Part shown: positions 1 through 12,177 of the stretch, one piece after another
Numbering within the stretch: the stretch's first letter is position 1
Layout: every line of letters starts with the position of its first letter
Assembly (NCBI RefSeq): GCF_002104995.1
Contig: NW_024468249.1
Location: 2,046,001-2,110,000 of the forward strand
Direction of reading: 5' to 3'
Source of the DNA: Linderina pennispora
Taxonomy: Eukaryota > Kickxellomycota > Kickxellomycetes > Kickxellales > Kickxellaceae
Length of the DNA: 64,000 bases
Made by a program: the position numbers and the translations under genes
Notes under the pieces: model-generated
The model's database searches: none
The model's input: the letters and a program-made list of their open reading frames with translations, nothing else
What the model was told of the DNA's origin: nothing

Positions 1-1380
1 ATGCAAATTGCCGGCTCCATACAGATATTACTTTCCTGGCTGCCGGTGTTGTGTATATGTACGACAATGTTCTCGGACCCGCCAATGGATCACGCAGTAT
101 GAACGAGTCCCTCCTATCGCCTTCCACCGACAGATGATGTTCCATGATGAGCACCCTGGTCACTTGAGCACAACATCCCGTCCTGTCTCCGGCCAAGGAC
201 ACCTCCGTCTTGATTTGCATTACTATATGCTGCCTGCGTCCACCAATGCCAAGAGGGCTGAATGAGACACCAAACCAACTACGTGGGCAGTGTTTGAACA
301 CATAAACACAGGACTGCGATTAGTAAGGAAAGGCGGGAGAGGATACTGCCTCCTACCCGCACTGGGATTTGCAACGTAAAGACTGCTCGCTTGCGGATCG
401 TTGCCATAGAAGGGCAATAATGGCTAGAACCATGTTCTTGTGGCAAGCCCACTTAAATTACGGATTGCCCATCGGCAACGCAGGAGGGCGAATCGAATCT
501 ATCGGGCTGTGGACTGGGGACAGGATGCTGAGCCGTCTACCAAGCGTCCTCACCTGTGTTGAATCCCGAATCCACAACAATCCGCGCCCAGGGCTCCCCA
601 TTCTTGACAGCAAGGACAGAGCCGAGACCCGCCCGGTCCAGTAGGCTCATGGCTTCGTGTGCCAGGCTGCATCACCAATTACCAGCCTGTGTGAACGGAT
701 AAAAGGGAGTATCAGCAAGCAGCTTGCAAGCCTGTGTATCTGCTGCCAGAGCTGTCCATAATTCCGATCCGAGTGATGGATAACGTGATTCCGGAGCAGA
801 ACACCCCTGGAGCACTTGCCAACATGCGGCATTCTCGCATCGTCCAAACATTGGCAATCAAGGACCGCTCTATTTTAAGCCTCGTCCTGTCCATTGCTCG
901 CTGCTTCGCCAAGGCAGTGCCTCGCAAGGGGATTGTATCAGCAGGTGTATTGTTCTGCCCATGTGTGTGTGAACTCTGAACGGCACAAGGGGGGTCATCT
1001 GGCCGCCAGGAAATCACAGCTGGATACATGGGTTTGGGAGGATGTGCAACTGGAAAATAGATGGGATAGGCGGCGCGGCAAGTTTTCCTTCAGAAGGAAT
1101 AACAATACGTCGGATTCAGTAAATGGCGATGGTGACCACATGGTGCACAAGGAGATATGGACCCTGTGTCCAGGACAGATACTTGGCACTAACCACCAGG
1201 GGTGGAGCCGTGCTGTGTCAACACCAACAGGTGGCGGATCCTATTGGATAAAACAACAGGCTACATGCCACACCACACTCCTGCCCAGAAAGGTGGCAAT
1301 CGCCCTACCCATATATTCCGTGTGGCTAGAGAAGCTTGTTGATGCCTATACTTATCCAATTGCCCTGGATTTCGACTCGG
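1..1380. other. No recognisable gene
   Basis: Only short open frames with no family resemblance occur on either strand. I see no RNA gene or clear repeat. The stretch could hold distal exons or downstream sequence of the membrane-protein-like fragments that begin just to the right on the minus strand, but nothing here supports that directly. Confidence 0.4.
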
Positions 1381-1389
1381 TTCAGGTGC

Positions 1390-3721
1390 ATGGCGGACAA
1401 TGAGGGCTGCCCAGCAGACAATACCAAATGTGCGCGGCCGCCACATACACGACTCGGCTGTACTAGCAAGAGCCTGCCGAGGTGCGGCTGGCGAATTGCC
1501 ATCGGAAAAGTAGCGACAGGGAGCCTTTGCAGTCAGCACGGCACACGGCTCGCATGTCCGCTATCTTTTTGAGCGGTCACACTCTCCACCAGCTGCCTGG
1601 CGGCGGATCATCGCAGCCCCACAAACATCAAGCCTGTGATGCCAGCCCAGGCATAGGGGTGCTGATACGAAGACTGCGAACTCGCCTCGGTCTTGGCCAA
1701 GCTGTTCAATTAACTCCGTATGCTCTGCTGAAGCGATATGCAGCCAACGCATCCTTCGGCGCTGAGCTGCGGCTTTTAGTGCCAAAAGTCCGCGAACCCC
1801 TACGCCGGTGCCAACAATGTACGCCATCTGCATTCCAGTTAATATATCTGTAATGCCCTTGCTCCTCCCCATGTCCAATGCCGATCGACACATGCCACAC
1901 CAGCAACCTGCAAGACGCAAAACAGCGTGGAACTGTGGTGTAGTCGCCGGCTGCGAAAGCCCGTTGACGAATGGACTCCCCAAAGTGCTGAAAATTCCTC
2001 TATCGGTGCCAGCAACCAGGTTGCTGGCTGACCACAACAGCGGCAGAAGGGTGCTTGAATACATGCACATCATCGACCGGCAACCTGTTTTCCCAATTGC
2101 CCATGCCGTCAGCATACACACGAAAAAGGAAGCCATATGCTCCGCCCTGGCTTCCGCAGAAGGGGGCATCCAAACATGCCGTCCTCGTGAGTACACAGCA
2201 TCGCATATGCATCTCTTCAATCCCACCTATTAGCCAGCTTCGCTGTCGCCGCGGGTCCTTTTCCATGCGGGATGACCTGGTCCAGCAAAGGAGAAAAATA
2301 AAAAATGCTGGCCAGCGAATCAGATGTTTTTCTAGCCATGTACGTTCAATTCGCAGATGCATAGAGGTCGATTGTGTACGGGATTGGGTCCGTACGTTTG
2401 TCACTGCCATATTCTTCTGTATCCGCACGCCTCAGGTACACAAGCGAGGGCAGATAAAGACCGCCTGTCTCTTAGGCCAATACACTACTCCATCCCTGCC
2501 TCTAGCCCGCTGCACTGCTTTCTCCCTGCCACCGGTCAGCTCATATTACGCCGCATACACATCCTCACCCCGTTACATGCCAACAAAAAGAATTTGTTGT
2601 GTGCAGAAAGATCCCGAATACTTCCGCTCAGATAGGTGCGAATAAATCAGCCGTTTCTCCCGATGCTTTTGCCCCCGCACCACATAAAACTGTCAGGCAT
2701 GGGCAATGGGCACATGTGTATAGCGTGGCTGATTTTGCAAGAACGCACAGACATTTACAGCAGAGAATCGTCGTGGGGTACTATCCAATGGCTGAGCGAT
2801 AGGACTGGAAAGGTGCATGTCACGCTTATATTCGGATACGAGCAGGTGCAGAACGGCAAGGCTGGTGATATAAAAAGTGTACCAGGAAATTGTACACCAA
2901 AGGAGTGTACGGACAGCGCAGGAAACGAATAGGAGCCGCAGCATCGCTTTGGTGCGAATAAAAAGGTCGGGCGCTACCTCCAGCAACAGCCGTCGTTTTT
3001 GATCTCCGCCTCCTCGGCATGTCAGTGAGATGGGCAGGAACAGCGCGCATGCAAGTTTCATGCTCAAGCCTGGCTACCTGCAGGAAACTATTACACCCGC
3101 AATAATCGCGTCTCCCCGTGTATACTTGGGCGGCTCTTCCGACTCGGGCCAGCTGCTGCCCAAACTCCATACCCCTTTATTCCGCAATCCACCGTTGGGC
3201 ATCCTTCGCTGCCATGCACAAGCATAAGAGTACATGTAACGTTTCTCTGCCCAAATCTACCTTGCACCCTTTTTGCGTAGTGTCCAGCAGTCTGTATTTT
3301 CATTGCCAAGGATTGGCTACACAGAGCGGATCCTCGCTTCAGCCCATCGAAGCCGTCCAGTATTATGTTCCGCGCTCGCCTCCGTGTGGAAAATAAAAAA
3401 CGTGCTGATTCACAGATTGACAGCCCGCTCGCGTAAGGTTTCCTAAGAACTGAGAGGGCGATTGCTGCTGCCTACCTGAACATCCTTTGGCAGGGAAAGA
3501 AAATTGTAGAAAGGCGCACTTGTTGGACTGCTATCAGGAGCAACCAGCTCCAGTGCAAGTTTACCCGTGTCTAGCCAATCACAGTTGGCTTTCGACATTT
3601 GTCGCGGCCCAAATCCCTGTGTCGGATTCAAACGTGCAATTGTAGAATCGTGCAAGGGAGTGTCCTCTGGGCAACTATCAGGGGCCACCAGGTACAGGTA
3701 AGTTTGCCCGTCCTTGAACAA
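1390..3721 (-). other. Exon-like fragments of a possible spliced multi-pass membrane protein gene
   Basis: No single long frame exists, but reading the minus strand from 3721 downward gives a series of protein-like pieces in changing frames. A 3443-3721 piece ends at a plausible GTAGGC donor (LPKDVQ just before it). A piece near 3130-3200 reads GVWSLGSSWPESEEPPKYTR, followed by the hydrophobic run AIIAGVIVSC. Around 2820-2960 comes a strongly hydrophobic segment (RLLFVSCAVRTLLW, then ITSLAVLHLLV). Further hydrophobic pieces lie near 2080-2130, 1760-1850 and 1620-1690 (HPYAWAGITGLMFVGL). This pattern suits an intron-rich receptor or transporter, or a decayed copy of one. The family is not identified; a family C receptor is only a guess. 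Exon borders are not resolved. Confidence 0.25.
3443..3721 (-). repeat. Short coding-like segment with an imperfect internal duplication
   Basis: The minus-strand translation contains two related blocks. One has LYLVAPDSCPEDTPLHD and the other LELVAPDSSPTSAPFYN, about 44 residues apart. The duplication is also visible in the DNA (attgtagaa ... ctatcagg ... caagtttgcccg). Similarity kept at protein level suggests the block was once, or still is, coding. The piece would be an early exon of the membrane-protein-like series on the same strand. No domain is recognised. Confidence 0.35.
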
Positions 3722-3950
3722 TCATCTGCCGCTGATAGCCAGTGCCGCTAGCTGAACCGGCACCTGTCTCGGATGAACAATGAGCAAGTTGTAGAGACAT
3801 AGCAATAAATGACACATTTCAGCTGCACGCAATATACGGCGCTTGCAGAGTTTGCAGAGCGAAAGGCCTGTTGAGACCACGTTTTATTTTTGCAAATGCA
3901 CAAATGTATTCTTTGGTCTCAAGATCTACCGTGCCAGCCTGTAAGAAAAT

Positions 3951-3980
3951 TTCTAAAAAAACGTTTTTGTTTTTTTAGAA
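3951..3980. repeat. Perfect 12-bp AT-rich hairpin
   Basis: The arms TTCTAAAAAAAC (3951-3962) and GTTTTTTTAGAA (3969-3980) are exact reverse complements around a six-base loop. It lies in a stretch of about 400 bases without genes, between two blocks of minus-strand exon-like sequence. It could act as a transcription-end hairpin or be a remnant of a small mobile element; there is no further evidence for either. Confidence 0.6.
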
Positions 3981-4115
3981 CGCTGCATCAGGAGCTGGCG
4001 TGCTGCAAATAAGGGATGTGAGACGGCTAAAAATTGGACATGGAATGCGAACATGAACCAGGCCATAACCGCTACAATGGGCCACAATAACACGCTCCCT
4101 TCCATTTAACCGCTA

Positions 4116-6240
4116 TTATACCACAACCTTTGCGGTGCGCAAGGGGCTATTGTGCGAATAAAACAAATACAGATGGTACAATAGGGCCCCGACATGCGAG
4201 TCGCGTCGGGATCTCAGCAAATACCTACCCAGCAACAGCACCAACACGGAATTCACAACAACCGCGTTCACAGACTCGTAGTCCGCCCCTACCCGCACGC
4301 TGACGCGGGACCCATGCAAAGATTTGCCGATTCGTGTGTGTGTGTGTGAGGCTAACAAAAATCGGCAAGACAATCATCTCTGCTCAATGCGACGTGGGCA
4401 AGATCGCTGAAGCGAATCTACTTGCCTTATACGTGGGGTTGGCAATTCTCCCATTCGCCTGCTTGTCCCTGACGGCTCTGGTGATGAATACACCCCCGAA
4501 GCATGCTACAGCCCGCAATGCATTGGTTATTGTTATACTGCCACTCCATGTCGGTCCGCCACTCAACACCAATGCAATCATTGCTAAGCCTTGTGCCAAT
4601 GCATTCGAGAAGCACGCTGCCCCATCAGGAAGGTGTCGGAAGCAGCGGGTGAATCGTGCAATACTCAATGCAGATACTACTCCATGCCGATGTACGAATT
4701 CACTCCCCATCCTCAACCAGGCCTTGCCGTCGATGAGACACAGCCTACAGCAGATCGGGTTTCTGTAATCTGCCTCCATGATCCACAAGGTATAGAACTG
4801 CATCTCAAACAGGTACTCGCACTTGGGATCCACATTCGAATCTGCTTTCCAAATTGCGCCGTCGGTCCTATTAGAGGAAACCAATGTCTACTGTTTAATT
4901 GCAGTGTCTGTGGGTCGTCAGCGGATTGTGCAAGTGGTACTCGTCTCCAAGCTGGTCGAAAGCAATCCATTGCCTGGCTTGGGGCACAAATAGGACATTC
5001 TAGGTATTTTCCGGCTGCAGCTCGCACCATTGTTGCCTGTGTCGCCCGCATTCGCCGAGCAAAAACAGCAACCAGAAACATCAGCAGCATGTCTGATGCA
5101 ATGACCATCCTTGCATTGCATGTTTCGCATACGCTCATCCACCCCGCTGCTCAAGCACCAACGGACACAGGTATCAATACAGCCACCCCAGTGACCAGTG
5201 ACATTCTGGAAAAGACAAGGGCAATTGTGAATTTTTGCAGCAATGCGTGTCACTTTGCGGATATGGTGTTGGTGGCGTGTGGCATCTGAGGCATGCGCGA
5301 AAGATCCTGGTGATGCAACGATTTACTATGCCCACAACCAATCCCTCAGGCATGCTGCTGAGGTGCCATGATCAAGCGGAGCATGCTGCATACCCATGGG
5401 GTTAGAATGTGTCGCAACACAGCACAGAGCAGTATAGCAATTCTCGCATGGCATTATCAGGTGTCGTTCAGACTCTGCAGCTTCTTTTGTGCACATACAA
5501 GGCGTGGAGGTACCTAAAGCAGGTACACGGCGGCTGTTGGGTTGGTTCCGCTCGGCGTGTGATGATTTGCCTCAATAGGAATGTGAGTTGAAGTATGGCC
5601 ATTATGTCCCAGCTATCTTCCAGCGCAATACTGGAAGGTCCGTAGTGCCATTCTGGACCCATGAACGCAACACCGTCACCAAAAATAGGATTTTGCGGCA
5701 CAATGCTATGCTACATGAAGCATGTCAGGCTAGCCCGGGTTCACGAAGTGAAGGCTGTGCTGCACTTCCTTTCAGGAACCCATAGATGTAGGAGCGCGAT
5801 TGGGCCATCTCGGCATGGGAAATCAGGCAAAAAGGGACAGGGTGAATGGATTTGCTGCCGCAGTGCAGGTGCTGGACGTCCACACATGGCTGTCTCGGCG
5901 AACATCTCCAATATGCCGATACAGAAATTTTGCGAAGCTCGGCAAGAGTTGGGGATCATTAGCAATATCCCCCGTTTCTCTCTGGACAGCAGCGGACGTA
6001 CCCCATGGGTATCATGTGAGGCAAACTGTGCAGATTGAGGAGGGAGAGTGGGTGGAAGGAGGCGGACGGCACAAGCATAAATGGGGGAGGGCATGCATGT
6101 GGGCAAAGTGTGAAAGACTGCAACAAAAACACCAAGGCTGGGCGGCGATAGCTTACCTTCTGACTGCCGCATGGCAGGCGCTGATCGTACAGCGATGATT
6201 CAGTGATCTCAGCATCGGCCATGCCCTGTGCAGCAGCCAT
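4116..6240 (-). other. Exon-like fragments of a second possible spliced membrane receptor-like gene
   Basis: The first piece begins at an ATG at 6240 (MAAAQGMADAEITESS) and runs to a canonical GTAAGC donor at about 6157, after CGSQK. Later pieces read NDPQLLPSFAKFLYRHIGDV (about 5900-5960), NPIFGDGVAFMGPEWHYGPS (about 5640-5700), the hydrophobic FTIALVFSRMSLVTGVAVLI (5180-5240), MVIASDMLLMFLVAVFARRM (5060-5120) and VNAVVVNSVLVLLLGRYLL (4200-4260). The order, an extracellular-looking N-part followed by several hydrophobic helices, recalls family C GPCRs with a periplasmic-binding-like domain. Stops interrupt some segments (near 5150), so the gene may be spliced, decayed or mis-assembled. Function is a guess. 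Confidence 0.25.
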
Positions 6241-7720
6241 GAACTCAACCGTGAATGCGGCCAGAGTTACTGCATAAACATTTCATGTCTGGCGATGATG
6301 CGTAAATGAATATGAAATGGAGAATAACAGAAGTCAAACGGGAGTCGATGCCATAAAAAAAAAAGCAAAATGCGTGGTAAGCATATAGAGCATTGGGATA
6401 TGAGATATCGGAAGCAAAGAATGTGTGGGGGTGGGAGTGGAGGGAACAGGGTGTAGAAACAGGCAGCCTTTACCTCGCCATTCGCTCAACACGCCCATGC
6501 ACGTATATTATACATGAGCATCACAGACGCCTGACGGTGATTGCGTGCCAATTGGCTATGGAGACAAAGAAACAGCAGAAGTGAGGTAGGTGGAACTAGA
6601 AAATATACAAGCAGGGCATGCACCAGCCAGCAAGCACAGCAACCCGAGTGCACAAGCAAAAGGATATGAAAAGATGACAAAATGAAAAGAAACAGAGCAG
6701 AGGAGAAAACAAAAAGGAGAGCTGCCAGAACTGCGTAGCTGCCAGAAACATCATGTTATGTAGCGCAATTTTCCTGCCAAGAGGGAGTAGCACGTCCTGC
6801 TGGTATAGGAGCTTGCGCCTATTCTACAATTGGAAGCCTTAAGCAATTGTAAATGGCTCAATTTACGCCGGCTGAATTTCTGCGCCTACGTTTCTGTCGC
6901 ACATTCTGCCCCCTTGCCCTATTTTGGCGGACTTTAAAATTACAATTGTAGCTGGCACGCTGGTATAGAGCTGATTTTCAGACGCTTGTACAATTGTGAG
7001 GAAGTGCATTCATCTGCTATGGCGAGCATCCCCAGTAGGCGGTACGGCGGGAAATCCCCATCTTGTGTTTGTATGACTGTTGCTGATTTGTGCTGCAACG
7101 CCCATTACCTCGAGAAGCGCACAGCTGTAGGTGCTACTGAGGCTCGCATATTGGCGTGCAACTGTCGACTGGTCCAGGAATCTGGGCTTTATTAGCTGAC
7201 TGGCCGTTTTATTTGGTAAGCTTGTCCAGGGAAAGGCAGCGCAGATGAAGCCCACACTGGAGTATTGCGCAAAAAAAGCATCTCCGCCAGGTGTCAGCTG
7301 TTTCTAACAGCTTCTAAGGCATACCAGCCATGGGCTCTGCCAGGGAATGTCAGGTTAGAGGATTAATCTTCTACAGCTTGCTCTCTTAGCAGTCGCTACA
7401 CATGTCGTTGCACCACAGCGAATGTAGCGCAATTGTGCTATTGTGGACAGATGGGATCCGTATACAATTCAGCAGCACATATTTACAATTGTGCAATTAC
7501 AGGCAAGTGGCTACATTTCTACACATGGTGACATGCGGACATAGCAGCCAAAATAGAGAACATTGGGATAATAAGAACGCAAAAAGGCTGTATATTTTTA
7601 CAATTGCACAATCTCGAGCGTGCCCACAGCTGCTATTCTGCAAAAAACTATTGTTTTTACACGCGGTACAAGAGCTAACTGCGCTCTTTGGAAATGAAAA
7701 GTCTACAACAGTGCTTGAAA
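6241..7720. other. Gene-free stretch with clustered CAATTG palindromes
   Basis: No convincing coding sequence is present. Seven CAATTG palindromes fall between 6827 and 7606 (starts at 6827, 6844, 6943, 6991, 7430, 7486, 7601), several in the longer form TACAATTGT. Two are preceded by a repeated block GCTGGTATAG followed closely by GAGCT or AGCTT. Chance would give about one per 4 kb. A minus-strand open piece at 7010-7255 ends near a possible GTAATG donor but has no recognisable content. Confidence 0.4.
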
Positions 7721-7721
7721 A

Positions 7722-7741
7722 TAAATAAATAAATAAATAAT
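7722..7741. repeat. Tetranucleotide microsatellite (AAAT/ATAA)n
   Basis: About five consecutive AAAT units lie just downstream of the 3' end of the minus-strand HMG-box gene. A related TTTA run occurs inside the 5' coding end of the Fanzor gene near 62140-62160. Confidence 0.8.
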
Positions 7742-7801
7742 TAGGTGCTTACTTTTTTGGGCGCCGGCGAGACGCTGGGACTGTGCCGACGGTCAACTCT
7801 G

Positions 7802-9490
7802 CTACTTGCGCTGCTTTACCGAGTATTTTCGGAGGCTGATGGAGTTTGAGGCGTCAATGACTTCGATGTCTGGGATCGATGGGTGGATGCTAATCATGCT
7901 GTTGACGACGGTTCCAGTATGCCTTTGGGCCTGGCTGCTGGCGGAGCTGCGGTCTCTCGTCCGTATAGCGGGTGTAGGAGGAGCGGATGTGCCCACGCCT
8001 AGGTGGTGCTCAGTGGCTGGGTGCTGGCTGGAACTGCTGCCCCCATCTGGGTCGCCCAGCGCGGCCATGAAAGCGCTGCTGTCGAGCACACTTGGGTGGC
8101 TCACTGGTGGACCCATTCCTGCCAGCAGCTCATTGAGATTGCTCCATTGGGCCGGCTGTTGCTGCTGCTGCTGCTGCTGCAGCATTTGCCGGGGCGGCGA
8201 TTGTGGTGGAAATGTGATTGTGTCTATGCCCGAGCCCATGCCCTCGCCATTGAAAGAGAACACCAGCGGCTGGCGAGATGAGGGTGCCGTGTTACTCTGT
8301 GAAGTCATTGGTGGGCTGCTGCTTGGCAAGCTTTTGCCTTCAGACACATAAGGGGATGGCTGCTCGGCTATGCTGGATCGGCGTCTCTTTCTCAAAGATT
8401 GGATTGCCGGGACTACAGTAACCGCATGGAAACGAGAGCCGCTGGCTGGTCCGCCAAGTCTGCTGCCTATCAGCGGTGATCGTGGCAGCGTCCCCATGTC
8501 CAGAGGATGCCCCAACAGCCTCTTTCTCGCGGATCCGGGTTTGCTTCTTATATGCCTTCAAGCTCTCCTTGTAGTCTACCATCTCTTGCTTGTACCGCTT
8601 TGTATCCTCGGCTGCTAGCTCCTTGTACTGAGCCTTGTCCTCCTCGGACATGTCTTTCCAGATCTTTCCCGCCGCACCAGATATATTTTTGGCTCGCATG
8701 CGATTTCCAGAGGCATTGGTTGACTTGTGATAGCTGCGGCGGAAGTAGAAGAACGAGTTGCGTGGTTTCTTGGGCTTCGGAACGTCATCCTCGATGACTG
8801 TAGATGCATGCATAAGATATGGGCTGGCAGCAGTCATTGAGGTCGATGCAGCCCCAGTCTCGTCCATAATGGTAACCACCGGAAGGTCGTCGCCATCGTG
8901 TGCGTATGTGTCATCGTCATGCGTTTCATCGTCCATTTGTGCTTGGATTGTACGCAGCATCATCGAAATGTAGCTCGCTGCCCTCATGTATTGGCCGCGA
9001 CGATATGTCGAGCATTGCAAGCCGCCGCCGGCTACTCTGTTGCTGCTGTTGCTGCTGTTGCTGGCCATGGTAGTTGTCTACCTGGCGAGTCCTTGGACCG
9101 CTTACGCTGCATCGGGCCATCCATGATCGAACCTGGTTTTGCTCAATTGGACTCGTCATCCCTGGGTGTCGTGAGCTGGCAGGAGCATAGTGGCTTGCGA
9201 CTCACCATCGGGGATGCAGACAGGTCAGATTCCCGATTGGCTGGGTATATGTCCTTCAGCGGAATCGTCTCTTGTGGGCGGGAGAAACACCACAGCAAGC
9301 ACCCCACTGTTTGGAGGGATTGGAGTTGAGGCTGGAATTGTTATAACAAGCTTGTCGGACCTCACCATGTATATTTGGCGTTTGTATGTAGCGCCAGCCT
9401 GGTGTGGCGGTGGGTTTCGGCGGAAGTCCTGTTCCGATTGCGGAAACTCGACCGGAACCATCTGGGTGTACTGATGCGAGCTCATTAGCG
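7802..9490 (-). CDS. HMG-box protein gene, probably several exons
   Basis: The clearest part (8340-9068) encodes an HMG box of the fungal type, starting KPKKPRNSFFYFRRSYHKS and running to about DTKRYKQEMVDYKES (roughly 8560-8790). HMG boxes bend and bind DNA; the N-S-F-x-x-F-R signature is shared with fungal mating-type and Ste11-like regulators. The downstream frame (7802-8515) gives a Ser/Pro/Gln-rich tail with a short polyQ and a basic patch (LRKRRRSS). The two frames overlap near 8400-8530, so an intron or indel joins them. Upstream, an ATG at about 9487 opens MSSHQYTQMVPVEFPQ, which ends at a GTGAGG donor; a further piece ending ANRESDLSASPM meets a GTGAGT donor near 9206. At least three exons are therefore likely. 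Exact joins are not fixed. Confidence 0.65.
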
Positions 9491-9519
9491 TGTGATGTAA
9501 ACGGAAACCCTGGTGCACA

Positions 9520-10500
9520 AATAATTATCTAATCGGTCTTGCTCCTAGATGGCGGTCCCCTTCTTTAGAATGGCCTGAAAATGCAGTAAATAGAGGTACG
9601 CGTTCAACCGCAATAGTAGTCCTGTTCGTTTTGGCGAATAGTGGCAATAAGCGAAAGAGGAGGATAAAGGTATCAGTAAGAATTGGAGGAGCGGAACAGA
9701 AAGGCAAGTGCGAACTGCTGGGTTAAAGAATGAATCTCGTGCGAAGAGCGAGGGGATAAGAAAAATCGGCACTGGCTACTTGCATAAAAAAGCGGCAATA
9801 TAAGGCTTTAAGGGCTTTTTTGTTTTTCGGTTTAAACAGGATGAACAGAAAACAAGCTGGCCGCGGCGGCGGGAACATATGCGGGCCACACCACACATGT
9901 GGCCCATTCAGAGAAGGTTGAACAGGGTACCAGGAGAGGATGTGTTTTTGGATAGCCCTGTCAGCTGGGGATGGGCGGCTGCGTCAACAAGGAACAAACA
10001 ATTCGATTGGCCTCAATAAAGGCAAACATAAAGAAAGGTCTGCCGGTCCAAACGGCCGCCCCTTTCTGCCGCTGTATCTGCCTCGCCTGTGCATTCTGTT
10101 CGACCCAAGGGCCTTTCCGCTAGACTGTGGCCTGTGTTCCTGCTCTAGCCAGACCGTGCATTAGTTCGGCTTCGCCTTCACAGTCCAGACAAACAGACCG
10201 GACATCAGCCAAGAAGGCAGAGGAGCTTCTACGAGGGATTTTCTGCCCGAACTGCATAGCCAATGTCACTGCAAATTAATATCCTGTTGCCTTCTGACAA
10301 GTGGACCCGCCATCGCAGTGATCACCGCACCGGTTGCCCAATTCGCACGGAACGCCCGCCTCTCTTTGAGCTGGCGAAGGCAGGGAGGCAAGGGAACGAG
10401 GCGCGAGGCAAATCGAGTACGGTAGTCTCATGACGCACCAGAGAAATCAATGGCAATCCCAGCCAGAACACCTTCCTGCCATCCCGGAGAGGAGCTGGCT
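9520..10500. other. No recognisable gene
   Basis: Both strands have only short frames without family resemblance. An A/T-rich patch lies near 9775-9835. Nothing else is apparent. Confidence 0.4.
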
Positions 10501-11060
10501 GGACTGGTGACATGGCGGCACAGGCGGCAAGCGCGCAGCAGTCGATGCTTAATGGTCAATTCATTTCTCGGCACACATCCCCATGCACCAATTGGATGAA
10601 CTTATCGAAGGGAATGCTGGGGAGCAACCAGAGCATCCAGCGCAGAGTAGGCGCACATGCCACATCAGGCTGGGCTGTTGCATGCTTAAATGTGCGTGGC
10701 CACGATGCCTCCTGTGCATATAAGGATGGCAGCAGGCACTTGAAAGCTGCATATATTTTGTTGTCAATTATCGAAGCCGGAAAGCAGCGGCTATTGCTTA
10801 CCTGTCTTTTGTACAAGACAGATCATACAGAAATTGAAAGAAGCCCCCGGTTTCCGATTTCCTCGGCGTGTCATGATACCCATGCCCTTGGCTACACTGG
10901 GCAAATTATATGACTGCAGCATTCTCAGCACAGCCTATTGGACGACATAACTGACAGCCTTTGCCGCACGGGATGCGCCTGGATGCAATGTCTTACCTCC
11001 ATGCGGCTGCCCAGGATGTACATCCATTGTCATGGTACCTTAGATGGGATGTGGTAGGCG
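10500..11060 (-). other. Exon-like pieces with canonical splice signals
   Basis: On the minus strand a short piece ending MYILGSRME meets a GTAAGA donor near 10998, with a candidate acceptor TTTGCCCAG about 95 bases on. The next piece reads GHGYHDTPRKSETGGFFQFL and ends at a GTAAGC donor near 10803. After a 57-base candidate intron ending ATATGCAG, the frame gives the hydrophobic SFQVPAAILICTGGIVATHI and then a stop. The signals look real, but no family is recognised and the reading frame cannot be continued. A broken or heavily spliced gene is possible. Confidence 0.2.
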
Positions 11061-12170
11061 TGCGGCAGGTGAAAAATATCCGAGGTCGCCCTGGCAATCT
11101 AGGGCTGCCAATTACACAGTAGGCAGGCTTTTATTTTGGCATATTCCCGCTTTCGAAAGCGCAGGATGTTCTGCACATGGGCAGCATATATAATGAAGTG
11201 TGGAAATGCTCCTCCGCAGCCCTCTACACCCAGTTTGTGCTTCAAAGGCTTTGAAGGAAATGAACTGCAGTGCAATGAAGCGGGCAATAAGATAGTGGGT
11301 GCGCTTTGACGGTTGCTGCCGAAGCGGCATGTTTTCTGCACCAAATGGGCGGATTTGCCATTGCTGAAAAGACGAAAATAAATTCAAAATGCATCAACTG
11401 TGCGACATGTTGCATGCTATTTACGCAATAGTAAAACGTGAGCTTGCCAGCCGCTCCCAAAGCAAGGATACAGTGCGAATGGAAGCGAGGCAAATGTGTG
11501 CTGTTTATCTCTGCTGCGAGGCCGAGCCCAAAGCACCCAGGCCATGCAAAGACAAACAATGGATTGGCGCCATTCTGCGAAAGAAGGGGCACATCCCTGC
11601 GCTGTGTTCCCGAGCAAGGAGGGGTCTTGTTCGTAGTCAATCCTGAACTATCAATAACCGCTGAACCCGCACAAGGAACGGTCGGGAAATAAGCGGACAG
11701 TACCTGGCAAACACCGAAGCTCTTCGGTGCAGCTCATTCTACTGCTTGCCTGGCCAAAATGGACCGAGATAGCATGAGCTCGGATCAGACAATGGCCAGA
11801 AAACCACATAATGTGTGAACGTAATCCTCGTGTCGGTGCACCCAGAATACACGCCAAGCGCGCCTCGCACACATCTTCAATCACACGTACTGCCGCCTGA
11901 CCAGCAAGGTGAGGGCAGGCGACGGTGCGCCCGTGAATTGTGCGCGATATCAAGTGACCGAGCATCCCCATCCGCACTGCAGGAGCACCCCCACCTGGTA
12001 GCCAAAGCGTCTCGCCTCGTGTCTTTCCCGCCTTGGTTGCATGATCACAACCAAGCCTTCACTCTCTTCGCAACCTTCATATTCACTATTCTCGTCTTGT
12101 TCGGTTGGTATTCGCATTAGAAAATACTCCAGGTGGCATATTCCTAGCCAGAGAAACCACAAAGGCAACC
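11061..12170. other. No recognisable gene
   Basis: Short frames occur on both strands (for example 11242-11640 minus and 11815-12120 plus) without motifs, low-complexity bias or good splice signals. The last 150 bases before 12178 are the probable promoter of the small wall-protein gene. Confidence 0.35.
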
Positions 12171-12177
12171 ATCCATT

